Origin: Chitinophaga pinensis
GTDB taxonomy: Bacteria; Bacteroidota; Bacteroidia; Flavobacteriales_D; Crocinitomicaceae
Direction of reading: 5' to 3'
Length of the DNA stretch: 63,036 nucleotides
NCBI GenBank assembly: GCA_945863605.1
Contig: CAMAZP010000017.1
Location: forward strand, 1 to 63,036
The translations under genes were made by a program, and so were the position numbers. Of the stretch, positions 9,287 to 17,970 are shown piece by piece. Numbering within the stretch: position 1 is the first letter of the stretch; the number at the start of each line of letters is the position of its first letter. The notes under the pieces are model-generated. The model was not told where the DNA came from and did not search any database. It worked only from the letters and a program-made list of their open reading frames with translations.

Positions 9287-9976
9287 ATGAAAATTAAAAT
9301 ACTATTAGCAGAAGATGATGTAAATCTTGGGTTAGTTATTAGCGACCAACTTAAAACAGATGGCTACACAGTAAGTCTTTGTTGTGATGGAGTCGAAGCA
9401 TTACAGAGATTTAATTCTGAAGATTATCATTTATGCATTCTCGACGTTATGATGCCAAAAAAAGATGGATTCACATTAGCAAAGGATATTCGAAAAATGA
9501 ATCAAGAAATTCCAATTTTATTTCTTTCAGCAAAATCGATGACAAATGATAAAGTTCAAGGATTTAATTCAGGTGGAGATGATTATTTAACAAAACCATT
9601 TAGTGTTGAAGAACTTCAATTGAGAATTAAAGCTTTATTAAAACGAATAAATATTAGAGTTGAAACTGAAGAGGAAAAACTTATACAACTCGGAATTTAT
9701 TTATTTGACGTTGATAATTTTACATTAAAATCAGGTGAAGAGATTAAAACTTTAACAAAAAAAGAAGCTCATATTTTAAAAGTTTTATACAAATTTAAAA
9801 ATCAAGTTGTTCCTAGAGATGTTATTCTGAATGCTGTTTGGGGTCAAGATGACTATTTTGTTGGTAGAAGTTTTGATGTATTCATTACCAAACTGAGAAA
9901 ATACTTAAGTCTTGAACCAACAATAAAAATCTCAAATATTCATGGTGTAGGTTTTAAATTTGAAATAAAGGAATGA
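9287..9976 (+). CDS. RprY-like OmpR-family response regulator (orphan)
   Basis: A 229-aa two-component regulator. The receiver domain (about 1-120) has acidic EDD at 9-11, phosphoacceptor Asp53 (CILDVMMPKKDG) and the Lys of YLTKPF. The OmpR/PhoB winged helix (about 135-229) contains TLTKKEAHILKVLY and RSFDVFITKLRKYL...ISNIHGVGFKF, which closely resembles Bacteroidota RprY proteins. An upstream TTG at 9263 would add eight residues, but ATG at 9287 gives the usual MKIKILLAEDD start, so I chose it. No histidine kinase is adjacent; the partner must be elsewhere or absent. The stop overlaps the tsaB start (ATGA), so the two are translationally coupled. Confidence 0.88.
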   Translation: MKIKILLAEDDVNLGLVISDQLKTDGYTVSLCCDGVEALQRFNSEDYHLCILDVMMPKKDGFTLAKDIRKMNQEIPILFLSAKSMTNDKVQGFNSGGDDYLTKPFSVEELQLRIKALLKRINIRVETEEEKLIQLGIYLFDVDNFTLKSGEEIKTLTKKEAHILKVLYKFKNQVVPRDVILNAVWGQDDYFVGRSFDVFITKLRKYLSLEPTIKISNIHGVGFKFEIKE

Positions 9977-10650
9977 GTAGTGTTATATTACACATCGAAA
10001 CTTGTACTAAAATGTGCTCAGTTGCCTTATCAGAGGACGGAAAGCTAATAGATTTTATTGAAAATGATTCTGAAAACTATATACATGGTGAATATTTAAC
10101 TGTTTTCATAGAAGAAATACTACAAAAAAATAAATTAATACCTAGTAAATTAGCAGCTGTTTCTTTTTCCTCTGGTCCAGGATCATATACAGGACTGAGA
10201 ATTGGATTATCCGTTGCTAAGGGGATATGCTTTGCTTTATGTAAACCATTAATTTCAGTTTCAACTCTGAAAATACTAGCTATAATTGGTAAAGAAAAAC
10301 ATCCCAATACTACATTAGTGCCAATGATTGATGCACGAAGAGATGAAGTTTATTGTGAAATTTTTGATGAAAAGTTAAATAGTATAAAACCTTTATCATC
10401 AGACATTTTAGACGCCTCTAGTTACCAAAACTTTGAACCATTTGTCTTCTTTGGAGATGGTGCAGAAAAAATGAGTAATCTTTGGTTTGATAGAAATACT
10501 AAAATTGATCCTTCGATTAAGTTGTCTGCAAAAGGTCAAGTAACTTTGGCTTATGAAAAATTCATTCAAAATGATTTTGAAAATTTAGCTTATTTTACGC
10601 CTACTTACTTGAAAGAATTTATGATAGACGGTGGAAAAAAAAAGCATTAG
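9973..10650 (+). CDS. tsaB: tRNA threonylcarbamoyladenosine biosynthesis protein TsaB
   Basis: A 225-aa ASKHA-fold partner of TsaD and TsaE in making the t6A37 modification of ANN-decoding tRNAs. Signature segments are ILHIETCTKMCSVAL near the start and FSSGPGSYTGLRIGLSVAKG (about 65-85). It is inactive alone and acts as the scaffold that dimerises with TsaD. It overlaps the preceding regulator by 4 bp. Confidence 0.93.
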   Translation: MSSVILHIETCTKMCSVALSEDGKLIDFIENDSENYIHGEYLTVFIEEILQKNKLIPSKLAAVSFSSGPGSYTGLRIGLSVAKGICFALCKPLISVSTLKILAIIGKEKHPNTTLVPMIDARRDEVYCEIFDEKLNSIKPLSSDILDASSYQNFEPFVFFGDGAEKMSNLWFDRNTKIDPSIKLSAKGQVTLAYEKFIQNDFENLAYFTPTYLKEFMIDGGKKKH

Positions 10651-10711
10651 AAAAATTGCAAAACATAAACCAGTTAAAAATAAAGCGCAAATTTTACTAT
10701 CGAACTAAGGT

Positions 10712-13180
10712 TTAAAAGTTCCATTTCATACTTCTATCGTCAAGAACTGCGAAAGAAATTTTCCACGCTGGGGTTGGTTTTATATTATTTCCATCTGAAA
10801 GTACTCCATAAATTCCAACGCGTAATCGTCGACGAGAGAGTTTAAAATTACGTTCTAAACCTACAAGCATTTCATAATGTTGCCAATTATATTCTTGCAC
10901 ATAAAGTGCTCCAACACCCACAACAAGTCCAATTCTTGTTTTTTTCATAAACGGAATTTTATTTAAAATTGATCCGTTATCGTGGTGAACAAAATGTGCT
11001 TCTAACGAGAGTCCGGATGTAATTAAATTACTGTCTAAGCCTTGAAAAGAATAGAGTGGATTGGAAAACCAAAGTGGATCACTTCGACGTTGATATTTGT
11101 AATCGGGATCGTATAAATTACGTGTGCTCAAAAATTTTCCAGCAGATAAACGATAACTGGAGGTACCTAAAGTTGCTATTTTAAAACTTTGCATTACATC
11201 AAACTGAACATAAAAATGATCGACATCACTACCAAAAACTTTAGGTATACCGCGTTCGCAATTTAAATAAAAAGTTGGCCAAGCAGAACCTAAAATCACT
11301 TTGCGATAGGGCTCACGCATATATTTTTGCATTGGAGTGTAGCTTAAAGTCAAGTCACCAATCATTGCTTGATAGGACTTAAAATCTGATGGTTCTGAAT
11401 TCGGCAAGATAGAATCAATAGCTGTAAGAAATTTATATCCTTTTAAACTTCTTCGTTCGCTGAATTCAAAACTAAAATCAATGAAAAATCCATTAAAGAT
11501 CTCATATTCAACATTGGTACGCATTTTAGTTGCTTCAATAAAGTTTTCACGCTTATAGACTTGTGTAATGGCATCAAAACCTCGAATCACATCAAAATCG
11601 TGATTGATAGAAAAACGGAAGAACCCAAAATGAAAAGGGTCAAAACGATACTTCCACCAGGTATCACCTTTTATGTCTTGATTTAGAAAACCATATGAAA
11701 TTCGAGTATAAGAATCTAAAGTTCGTTCATCTTTCCATTTTTTGAAATAATCAAAACTTGGAGCAATTCGAGGTCCAGCAATATAAATCGGTTGAACTAA
11801 AGTAGCTAAGGAACCAATTGTCCACTGTTGTCTTTTTGATCGATTTCGATGATCAACACCAAACCAAAGAACTTTTAAAACGGTTACTTTATTAAAAATC
11901 TTATCAACAGAATCGAGGTATTCTTTTCGATTTTGGAAGTCACGAATACTATCTTTTGCGATAATAAATTTCTGTTCTTCCTCAGTTAAAGTTGTTTGTC
12001 TATTCTGTGACCAAAAAGTGGTGTCTTTCTCATAAGCTTCTTTTTCAGTCACTGCTAATTCCGTGCTAAAAAATTTATTTCCAAAAGTTGGTGTAAAGTT
12101 ATAATCAGAAAAAATAGCATTGGTTGAACATTTAGAAATCTCATTCTTATAGCGAACACCATAGGTTAGATTTTGAGTTTCTAAAACACAAATTGAATCT
12201 CCGGGGTGAGAAAAAGTTTGTTCAATCGTAAAATAATCGTAAAACAACAGATTTCCTTTATTCATAGTTAATTCTAACTTTTGAATTAGCCATAAACTAT
12301 CAATAACATAGATATAACCCTCCAAAGTGGTAGTTGCTGTATTCCTTGGTATGATTTTAATTTTTGAAATCGTCCTCCCTTTTTCTTCATACTTTTTCTC
12401 TAATCGATATTTATAGGATAAAATTCCAGGAGCAGAAATAGGAGAACTTACTGGTGTTTGATGTAAATCATCTAAATGCAATAAATTCTCAAAGAAATTG
12501 AAATTCGATTTTACAGTAGTTGTGTAATAAAGTGACTGAGCATCACCTCTCAAAGTATAAGCATTTCGAATCTCTTTTACTTTATTTCCTGGCGCATAAT
12601 TCCTAGTTAATTGAACTTCTACTAAATTCATTTTATCTGTCCAATCACCCTTTTTCTTTTTGTCGGATTCTAGAGGATCAGCATCTGTTTTGATAACTTC
12701 CTCTGTTTGTTTATCTTTAAGTTTAGGATCTAGTTTCTCAGTGGCTTTGATGTATACACTCACTATATGAGGATAATTCCAAGGATTGATCTGTTCGCGT
12801 TTTTTCACGACTTCCAACATTATGTCACGTCCAGGATTTGTCTTTTTCACAGAAACGTCAACTGATTCTAAATCCTTAAATTTTGTTGGAAACAATTGCA
12901 TACTTCTTACTATGTCAATGTTATTCAAAGTTACGTATGCTTCTCTATCATCAAATCCTGAGGCTGAAAAAACTAAGAAATACTCACCTGGCAGCATTGA
13001 TAATTCATATTTACCATTTACATCTGCAACTGTTCGTTGATCGCTGGCATTTTTTACAAAAACTTTTGCAAAAGGAATTGGTGTATTGCGTTCGTCCACA
13101 ATCTCTCCACGAACAAATTGCTGCACAAATGCTGGAAATGATAAGGTTAAGAAGAAAATTAAAAAAAGTACTTTTTTCAT
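10712..13180 (-). CDS. DUF5686 / carboxypeptidase-regulatory-like outer-membrane protein
   Basis: An 822-aa envelope protein. It has a signal peptide (MKKVLFLIFFLTLSFPAFVQQ), a CarboxypepD_reg-like beta-sandwich at about 20-105 (VRGEIVDERNTPIPFAKVFV ... GKYELSMLPGEY), and then a long DUF5686 region that looks like an outer-membrane beta-barrel, ending in KISFAVLDDRSMKWNF with a terminal Phe. A longer frame begins at TTG 13195, but ATG 13180 gives a proper signal peptide. This family is common in Bacteroidota and structurally resembles TonB-receptor-like barrels; its substrate is not known. It is convergent with tsaB. Confidence 0.85.
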   Translation of the reverse strand: MKKVLFLIFFLTLSFPAFVQQFVRGEIVDERNTPIPFAKVFVKNASDQRTVADVNGKYELSMLPGEYFLVFSASGFDDREAYVTLNNIDIVRSMQLFPTKFKDLESVDVSVKKTNPGRDIMLEVVKKREQINPWNYPHIVSVYIKATEKLDPKLKDKQTEEVIKTDADPLESDKKKKGDWTDKMNLVEVQLTRNYAPGNKVKEIRNAYTLRGDAQSLYYTTTVKSNFNFFENLLHLDDLHQTPVSSPISAPGILSYKYRLEKKYEEKGRTISKIKIIPRNTATTTLEGYIYVIDSLWLIQKLELTMNKGNLLFYDYFTIEQTFSHPGDSICVLETQNLTYGVRYKNEISKCSTNAIFSDYNFTPTFGNKFFSTELAVTEKEAYEKDTTFWSQNRQTTLTEEEQKFIIAKDSIRDFQNRKEYLDSVDKIFNKVTVLKVLWFGVDHRNRSKRQQWTIGSLATLVQPIYIAGPRIAPSFDYFKKWKDERTLDSYTRISYGFLNQDIKGDTWWKYRFDPFHFGFFRFSINHDFDVIRGFDAITQVYKRENFIEATKMRTNVEYEIFNGFFIDFSFEFSERRSLKGYKFLTAIDSILPNSEPSDFKSYQAMIGDLTLSYTPMQKYMREPYRKVILGSAWPTFYLNCERGIPKVFGSDVDHFYVQFDVMQSFKIATLGTSSYRLSAGKFLSTRNLYDPDYKYQRRSDPLWFSNPLYSFQGLDSNLITSGLSLEAHFVHHDNGSILNKIPFMKKTRIGLVVGVGALYVQEYNWQHYEMLVGLERNFKLSRRRLRVGIYGVLSDGNNIKPTPAWKISFAVLDDRSMKWNF

Positions 13181-13340
13181 TTTTTTATAAGACAAGTAAA
13201 AGGTTTGATATGTTACAATTAGTTATATAAATCTTTAAATTAATTTATAAAATTAGATTGAATTAGTTTTAGAATTTTAAAATTGTGTTCAATGTAAAAC
13301 CAATAAGGAAGAACAAGCTTAATAAATGGATAAAAGGAAG

Positions 13341-13583
13341 TTAGTTACCTTTTTCGTTTAATTTCGTTTTTTCCTTCTGTTGCGCTAAGTATTCCAAATG
13401 GCGATCCATTCTTTTCATCATGTAGGATTTAAAGAAAAACATTCCAAAAGCCAACAATACAAAAACATAGTAAAATCCCCATTTATAAAATCCTTGTGTT
13501 AAGCTTAAGTATGAAATTAAAATTGTCATAGCTACAGCTAGAACCAACCAAAACAAGCGCATTATTTTATTGTAAACATTCAT
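13341..13583 (-). CDS. Small two-helix membrane protein of unknown function
   Basis: An 80-aa protein with two hydrophobic segments (about 8-30, LFWLVLAVAMTILISYLSL; and 35-53, FYYVFVLLAFGMFFF), followed by a charged, helix-forming tail (MKRMDRHLEYLAQQKEKTKLNEKGN). It starts 5 bp after lptC, so it is probably the last gene of that envelope operon. I do not recognise a named family. Confidence 0.65.
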   Translation of the reverse strand: MNVYNKIMRLFWLVLAVAMTILISYLSLTQGFYKWGFYYVFVLLAFGMFFFKSYMMKRMDRHLEYLAQQKEKTKLNEKGN

Positions 13584-13588
13584 AATAT

Positions 13589-14167
13589 TTAATTTATTTC
13601 TAGTTCATCTTCAATTTGTATTTTCCCTTCTGGCTTTAAAAGTTCGTATCTATCAAATTCTTGTGTTGTTTTCAATCCATCTTTACCGATTACGATTCCT
13701 TTTGGTGTGCGAACGATTATTTGAGATAATGAATAAATAGTACTATCTTTTTGGTTCCAAAACAAAGCCTCTGTTTCGAGAAGTTGTTTGTTTTTAAAAT
13801 TTAATAAGCGCACAGAATCCTTTACAATTACCGTTCCATTAGTAAAGTTAATTTCACCTGATAACGCAAACAAAGTTGATACTATTTCTCCTTTATCATT
13901 AAAGAAATTAACCCTCAGACTATCTTTTACTTTCGTTATATATTGATCCCCTCTATAGGTTTCTGCAAGGCTAGCTAGAATTTCAATTTTAGCAAATCCA
14001 CTATCTGAAATAATAATATGAAGCTCTTTTGTGGTCTCGTCGGGTGCGTTTGTATTAAAAGTAATTTTTTTAATTGTCTCTAAATCATTAACACACGAAA
14101 AAATAATTCCTGTCAAGCAAAACAAGACAGGAATTATATGTATTGACTTATTTGAATAACGATTCAC
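13589..14167 (-). CDS. lptC: LptC-like LPS export lipoprotein
   Basis: About 192 aa. LptC belongs to the Lpt bridge that carries lipopolysaccharide from the inner-membrane LptB2FG transporter to the outer membrane. The LptC beta-jellyroll pattern is visible (ELHIIISDSGFAKIEILA ... FFNDKGEIVSTLFALSGEI ... VRTPKGIVIGKDGLKTTQEF). The frame extends upstream to TTG 14197, which would overlap the neighbour by 31 bp. GTG at 14167 shares one base with the neighbour's TAG stop and gives a short lipoprotein signal with lipobox IFSC, so I prefer it. There is no ATG nearby. Confidence 0.82.
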   Translation of the reverse strand: MNRYSNKSIHIIPVLFCLTGIIFSCVNDLETIKKITFNTNAPDETTKELHIIISDSGFAKIEILASLAETYRGDQYITKVKDSLRVNFFNDKGEIVSTLFALSGEINFTNGTVIVKDSVRLLNFKNKQLLETEALFWNQKDSTIYSLSQIIVRTPKGIVIGKDGLKTTQEFDRYELLKPEGKIQIEDELEIN

Positions 14168-15426
14168 TATTTTAAAGATACTGATACGCCCCAACAAGAA
14201 AGCGATACAGAACTTGGATTATTATTTTCGAATTTATCACTCTCAGTGGGCCCATTTGCTCTAAATCTTGCGGCTGCACCTCCATCACCACCTCGTTGTG
14301 CTAATTCAGCAGCATACAAAAAGTTACATTTTCTATCGAAAGTTGATGCTCCACAAGAATTAGCTGTTTTGGCAACACAATTCGCAGCAATCAATAATGC
14401 TTTATTTCGATTAGCGCCATTGATACCCATTGCAGTTCTGTAGGCAGTGTTGTATGCATCTTGATCGTGGTATTGGATTTCTAAAATCATAAATTCGATT
14501 TCTTCTTTTTGTGTAGCATCAGTCGACATTCCTTTTGCTTGATTCAAAGTAGTGATTGTATTTGCATATTGTTTCTTAACTTTTTGTAGTTGTGCTTTTG
14601 CTAAAACGGCATCGATAGAATTATCAATTTTGATGATTGTATCCACCAACATTTCGTATTCTTTACTGCCTGTACATCCTTTATCTTTTAACAAAGTCAT
14701 AAAGTTGTTTACTGCTTTTTTCTTTGCTTCTACTTCTTGTGGCAAAGCAGACATAAATCCGGCTAAGTCAGGTAAGATATCATCGCAAGTTCTTACTACA
14801 TTATTGAAGTATGTTGTTAAATTTTCTTGAGATTTTACAGACATTTTAGCATCAGTAATCAATTTAGAAAGCGTAAAATATTCCGAAATCAATCTTTTTT
14901 TCAAAACAACTTTTTCTTCTGCTGGTGTTTTTGAATCAGAATACATTGTATAGATATTATAGTAATACATTGAAACTTGAGCTTCATTTAATGCTGTTCC
15001 AAATTGAGTAGATTGAATGTAAAGTTCATCTGCTTTTTTTCGATTCAATTTTGTTGATTGAAGAATGAAAGTAGCTCTTACTGCTGAACTAGCTTTATCG
15101 AAATGACCCGCTTTTTCAACTCGATCAAAAGCATCTATTAATGTATCGATATAGGCAGCTTTTCGAACTTTATCAGATTCAGAAGCAATCGTATTTCTTA
15201 AGGTTTGAATCATACGATCATAATTCGCTTTGTCGAAACCTCCACAAATTTGTTCTGCTTTGATGTAAAATGAAGTTGCACCAGCGAAGTTTTTGATTTT
15301 TAATTCTTCCCCCGCGAAAAGACGCATTCTTTTACATTCTCTTTCTTGAGGTGTTTCTTCTTGAGCGTTCGCATAAATTGCTGTAACAGCTACAAATGTT
15401 CCGAATAAAATTGCTTTAAGTTTCAT
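14167..15426 (-). CDS. Exported alpha-helical, TPR-like protein of the coaX-lptC cluster
   Basis: A 419-aa protein with signal peptide MKLKAILFGTFVAVTAIYANA. The remainder is mostly amphipathic helices (for example LKIKNFAGATSFYIKAEQIC and QLQKVKKQYANTITTLNQAK) suggesting degenerate TPR repeats, with scattered Cys residues. It ends RFRANGPTESDKFENNNPSSVSLSCWGVSVSLK. It sits between the beta-barrel gene (13 bp away) and lptC (stop/start overlap). Function unknown; a role in envelope assembly is inferred only from position. Confidence 0.72.
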   Translation of the reverse strand: MKLKAILFGTFVAVTAIYANAQEETPQERECKRMRLFAGEELKIKNFAGATSFYIKAEQICGGFDKANYDRMIQTLRNTIASESDKVRKAAYIDTLIDAFDRVEKAGHFDKASSAVRATFILQSTKLNRKKADELYIQSTQFGTALNEAQVSMYYYNIYTMYSDSKTPAEEKVVLKKRLISEYFTLSKLITDAKMSVKSQENLTTYFNNVVRTCDDILPDLAGFMSALPQEVEAKKKAVNNFMTLLKDKGCTGSKEYEMLVDTIIKIDNSIDAVLAKAQLQKVKKQYANTITTLNQAKGMSTDATQKEEIEFMILEIQYHDQDAYNTAYRTAMGINGANRNKALLIAANCVAKTANSCGASTFDRKCNFLYAAELAQRGGDGGAAARFRANGPTESDKFENNNPSSVSLSCWGVSVSLK

Positions 15427-15439
15427 TTTTCTTTTGTTT

Positions 15440-16777
15440 TTAATCTAATTTTCTTTTTCTAAACCATTTATCAAAACTGGAAGGAGATACTATCAATCCA
15501 AAGTTAATACCTAAATATGATTCTTTTAACGCGCTATTCTCATTTACGCCACGCTGTCCGAATTGAAAAGCGATATTAACTGATGAAAGCGACTGTTGAG
15601 CTAGAATCGGGATGCCCAAACCAAATGTCATGCCACGATCGAAATATTGAGAATTATTAAGTAAGTAAGGTAAAGTTTGTTGATAGAATCCAAGTCTGTA
15701 ACTGAATTTCTCCAAAGTTTTTAAATTCGTGAAGTTTTCAGCTATTTTGAGTTCAGGATTAAACTGTAAACCAAAGCTGAATTTATCATAATCTGTGAGC
15801 GGCCAAGTTGTTAAACTTCCAATTCTAGGTTGTACAGCCCCATAATAAGCATACGAAACCATAACATTCAATCCAGGATGTAACAGGCGTGTTTTGCGTT
15901 CCCAATTCGGAAGAGAAAATAAATAACTGATTCCTAATTTATAACTTAATCCAACGTTTAAAGTACCGCTTGTTTGGTTATAAATTAAAGTATCGTATGT
16001 ACTTGGGTTATTAATATTCGATGCTGCATATAACTCTTCATTGTAGGATGTTTTATAATTTTGGGAGGGCTCAATTACAGCAGAAAGTAATAATTGCTGA
16101 TTTTTTGCAATCGTTTGACGGAAAAATGTTCCTATTTCATAGTGAAAAGCACGCATTTGAAAAATAGCATAACTCAAACCTCCTTGAGAAGTATTAGGGT
16201 CGATCAGAAGTGATTTTCGTTGGTTGTTTACATTTCCAAATAAATAAGAAGCATTTGCTCCTAGTGCTAATTTGGTTTTTTTATTATTTACTACTGCATA
16301 AGAGAAACCTAAAAATAAATTTTGAATTCCACCCGAGCCAGAATATGTATATTCTAAAGTATCAGTTCCAGTAAATTGTTTTTCAGAGAAAGAATAGCCT
16401 CTCGTAGAAAAAGGTCTTAACCCAAAAGCTAAACCCATACTTTTTTTCATTTTAAAACCAATTGCAAAATGTTCGACTAACGCATTTCCATTTAATTCTG
16501 AGGTTGGCCCTTGCTCAAATCGAGAAAGTCTTGAAGTTATGTCTAATGAGAAAAGGGTATTTCCACTACTCATTGTACTGTAAGACGCTGGATTGAAAAA
16601 GTTTAATTGCGTAGAATCAAAAAAGTTAAAATTGTTTTTACCAAGTGCATTGTAGATGGAGTGACTTCCTGTTGCTCGTTCTCCAATTCCGTAAAAGGAA
16701 ATAGGGTCTTTGGTACTTGATTGTCCATAAATACCTAATAAAAAAGCTATAAAAAATAAGCTAAGCGTGTGTCGCAT
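15440..16777 (-). CDS. Outer-membrane beta-barrel protein (FadL/OmpP1-like)
   Basis: A 445-aa protein with signal peptide MRHTLSLFFIAFLLGIYG and alternating beta-strand patterns across its length (SMGLAFGLRPFSTRGYSF, TKLALGANASYLFGNV, LNVGLSYKLGISYLFSL), ending with strands VNIAFQFGQR and GINFGLIVS. The N-terminal FYGIGE and NPASYSTM features resemble FadL-type barrels of Bacteroidota. Its start overlaps the end of coaX by 17 bp, so it is likely coupled to it. Substrate unknown. Confidence 0.75.
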   Translation of the reverse strand: MRHTLSLFFIAFLLGIYGQSSTKDPISFYGIGERATGSHSIYNALGKNNFNFFDSTQLNFFNPASYSTMSSGNTLFSLDITSRLSRFEQGPTSELNGNALVEHFAIGFKMKKSMGLAFGLRPFSTRGYSFSEKQFTGTDTLEYTYSGSGGIQNLFLGFSYAVVNNKKTKLALGANASYLFGNVNNQRKSLLIDPNTSQGGLSYAIFQMRAFHYEIGTFFRQTIAKNQQLLLSAVIEPSQNYKTSYNEELYAASNINNPSTYDTLIYNQTSGTLNVGLSYKLGISYLFSLPNWERKTRLLHPGLNVMVSYAYYGAVQPRIGSLTTWPLTDYDKFSFGLQFNPELKIAENFTNLKTLEKFSYRLGFYQQTLPYLLNNSQYFDRGMTFGLGIPILAQQSLSSVNIAFQFGQRGVNENSALKESYLGINFGLIVSPSSFDKWFRKRKLD

Positions 16778-17486
16778 TTAATTTGTAAAGTTCAAAGATT
16801 CCTTTGATGGTTAAATTTTCGTCTGCAAAGATGTTATTTTTTTGCTCGAAATCAAAATAATGAGCATCACCACCTGTAATAAAAATAGTTAAGTCTTGAT
16901 ATTCCTGTTGATAACGATTAATAATACCATTTATTTCAGCTTTCATCCCATTTTGAACTCCTGACTGAATGGCCGTGTTTGTAGAATCGCCAATTAAATC
17001 TATTGCTGTTGTTGGTTCAAGAAGCGGTAGTTTGGCTGTGAATGAATTTAAAGCTTTGAAACGCAACCGCAAACCAGGAGAAATCGCACCGCCTAGATAA
17101 TTTTGATGTTCATCTAGAAAATCAAATTTGATACAGGTACCAATGTCAACGCACAAGCGATTCCCAGTTGACTTTAGCAAATTTACAGCAGCGATATTAC
17201 AAAGCCGATCAATGCCTAAAGTTTCTGAAGTTTTGTAATTCATCCCAAATGGAAGCGTCAAGTTGGAATGAATTTGAAAAATCGAACTAGCTTTTTTTGT
17301 TAAATCCTCCAAAAAAGAGGCATCTATTACCGAAGAAAGAACGATTTTTTCATTTTTATCTATAAAATCTAGGAGAGCTATACGATCTTCAAAATATTGA
17401 ACAGAAAGAAGGGTATTGATTTCAAATACAGCAAGTTTCACTCGTGTATTGCCTGCGTCAAGCACTTGAATTCTTTCCATTTTCAT
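16761..17486 (-). CDS. coaX: Type III pantothenate kinase CoaX
   Basis: A 241-aa ASKHA-fold kinase that phosphorylates pantothenate, the first step of coenzyme A synthesis. Type III hallmarks are DAGNTRVKLAVFE near the N-terminus, DRLCNIAA, DIGTCIKFDFLD, the GGAISPGLRLRFKAL segment, and FITGGDAHYF. Met1 and Met3 are both possible starts. It is the first gene of a cluster followed by the beta-barrel gene, the TPR-like gene and lptC, and is divergent from tRNA-Phe. Confidence 0.92.
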   Translation of the reverse strand: MKMERIQVLDAGNTRVKLAVFEINTLLSVQYFEDRIALLDFIDKNEKIVLSSVIDASFLEDLTKKASSIFQIHSNLTLPFGMNYKTSETLGIDRLCNIAAVNLLKSTGNRLCVDIGTCIKFDFLDEHQNYLGGAISPGLRLRFKALNSFTAKLPLLEPTTAIDLIGDSTNTAIQSGVQNGMKAEINGIINRYQQEYQDLTIFITGGDAHYFDFEQKNNIFADENLTIKGIFELYKLNATHA

Positions 17487-17536
17487 CGGTTTTCAGCACA
17501 AAGTTAAACTGCTTTTTACGATTTTTTGGAAATAAA

Positions 17537-17569
17537 TTTGATTTTCAAAAGAAAAAGTTGTTAAATTTG
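17537..17569 (+). promoter_or_regulatory. Promoter for tRNA-Phe (-33 TTTG, -7 TAAATTTG)
   Basis: TTTG at 17537-17540 and TAAATTTG at 17562-17569 match the Bacteroidota -33/-7 pattern with a 21-bp spacer. Transcription would begin around 17574-17576, about ten bases before the tRNA. A second TAAATTTG at 17533-17540 overlaps the -33 element. Confidence 0.6.
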
Positions 17570-17584
17570 CACCCACCGAAAGCT

Positions 17585-17657
17585 GGTACCTTAGCTCAGT
17601 CGGTAGAGCAAAGGACTGAAAATCCTTGTGTCCCTGGTTCGATTCCTGGAGGTACCA
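17585..17657 (+). tRNA. tRNA-Phe (GAA)
   Basis: A 73-nt cloverleaf: acceptor GGTACCT/AGGTACC, D-arm GCTC-AGTCGGTA-GAGC, anticodon stem AAGGA/TCCTT with loop CTGAAAA (anticodon GAA), and T-loop TTCGATT, with A73 at 17657. CCA is not encoded (ACG follows A73). The T-stem is CCTGG/CCTGG, giving four pairs and one U-U mismatch at 51:63. A terminator follows 4 bp later, so the gene is transcribed alone. Confidence 0.95.
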
Positions 17658-17661
17658 CGTA

Positions 17662-17698
17662 AAAAACCCCTTTAAATCATTGATTTTCAGGGGTTTTT
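17662..17698 (+). terminator. Rho-independent terminator after tRNA-Phe
   Basis: AAAAACCCCT at 17662-17671 pairs with AGGGGTTTTT at 17689-17698 across a 17-nt loop, ending in a T run. Confidence 0.8.
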
Positions 17699-17750
17699 CA
17701 TTTCCTGTTAAAACATTTGTTAAAACAAAGGCGATTCCTTCGAGTTATGT

Positions 17751-17945
17751 GACCCCATTTTGGTCTAAAAACGTACATATTTGAGCGACAAGAAAAAGCA
17801 TTAAACAATTTTCAGCAAACCTTTCCAGATCCCCAATCGGATTTACGACACAAACCTTGAAAGATCCTTTTTTGATTTTATGACTATGACCAAACCTTAT
17901 CACTAAGAGGATATTGAAATTGTACTTTTAATTAGAAATGGGGTC
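17751..17945. mobile_element. Possible IS or MITE relic bounded by 10-bp inverted repeats
   Basis: GACCCCATTT at 17751-17760 is an exact inverted match to AAATGGGGTC at 17936-17945, enclosing 195 bp with no long ORF. Only a fragment of about 26 codons (FERQEKALNNFQQTFPDP...) is open on the plus strand. Termini of this size and the position just downstream of a tRNA suggest a degraded insertion sequence or a small non-autonomous element. There is no clean target duplication and I do not recognise the family, so this is tentative. Confidence 0.3.
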
Positions 17946-17970
17946 TTATTTATTAAAATTATTAAACGAA

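Noticed and set aside
10077..10307. Minus-strand open frame opposite tsaB
   Set aside because: Entirely inside tsaB, whose product is well recognised.
17444..17662. 72-codon plus-strand frame running through tRNA-Phe
   Set aside because: It crosses the tRNA and the divergent promoter region; a shadow frame only.
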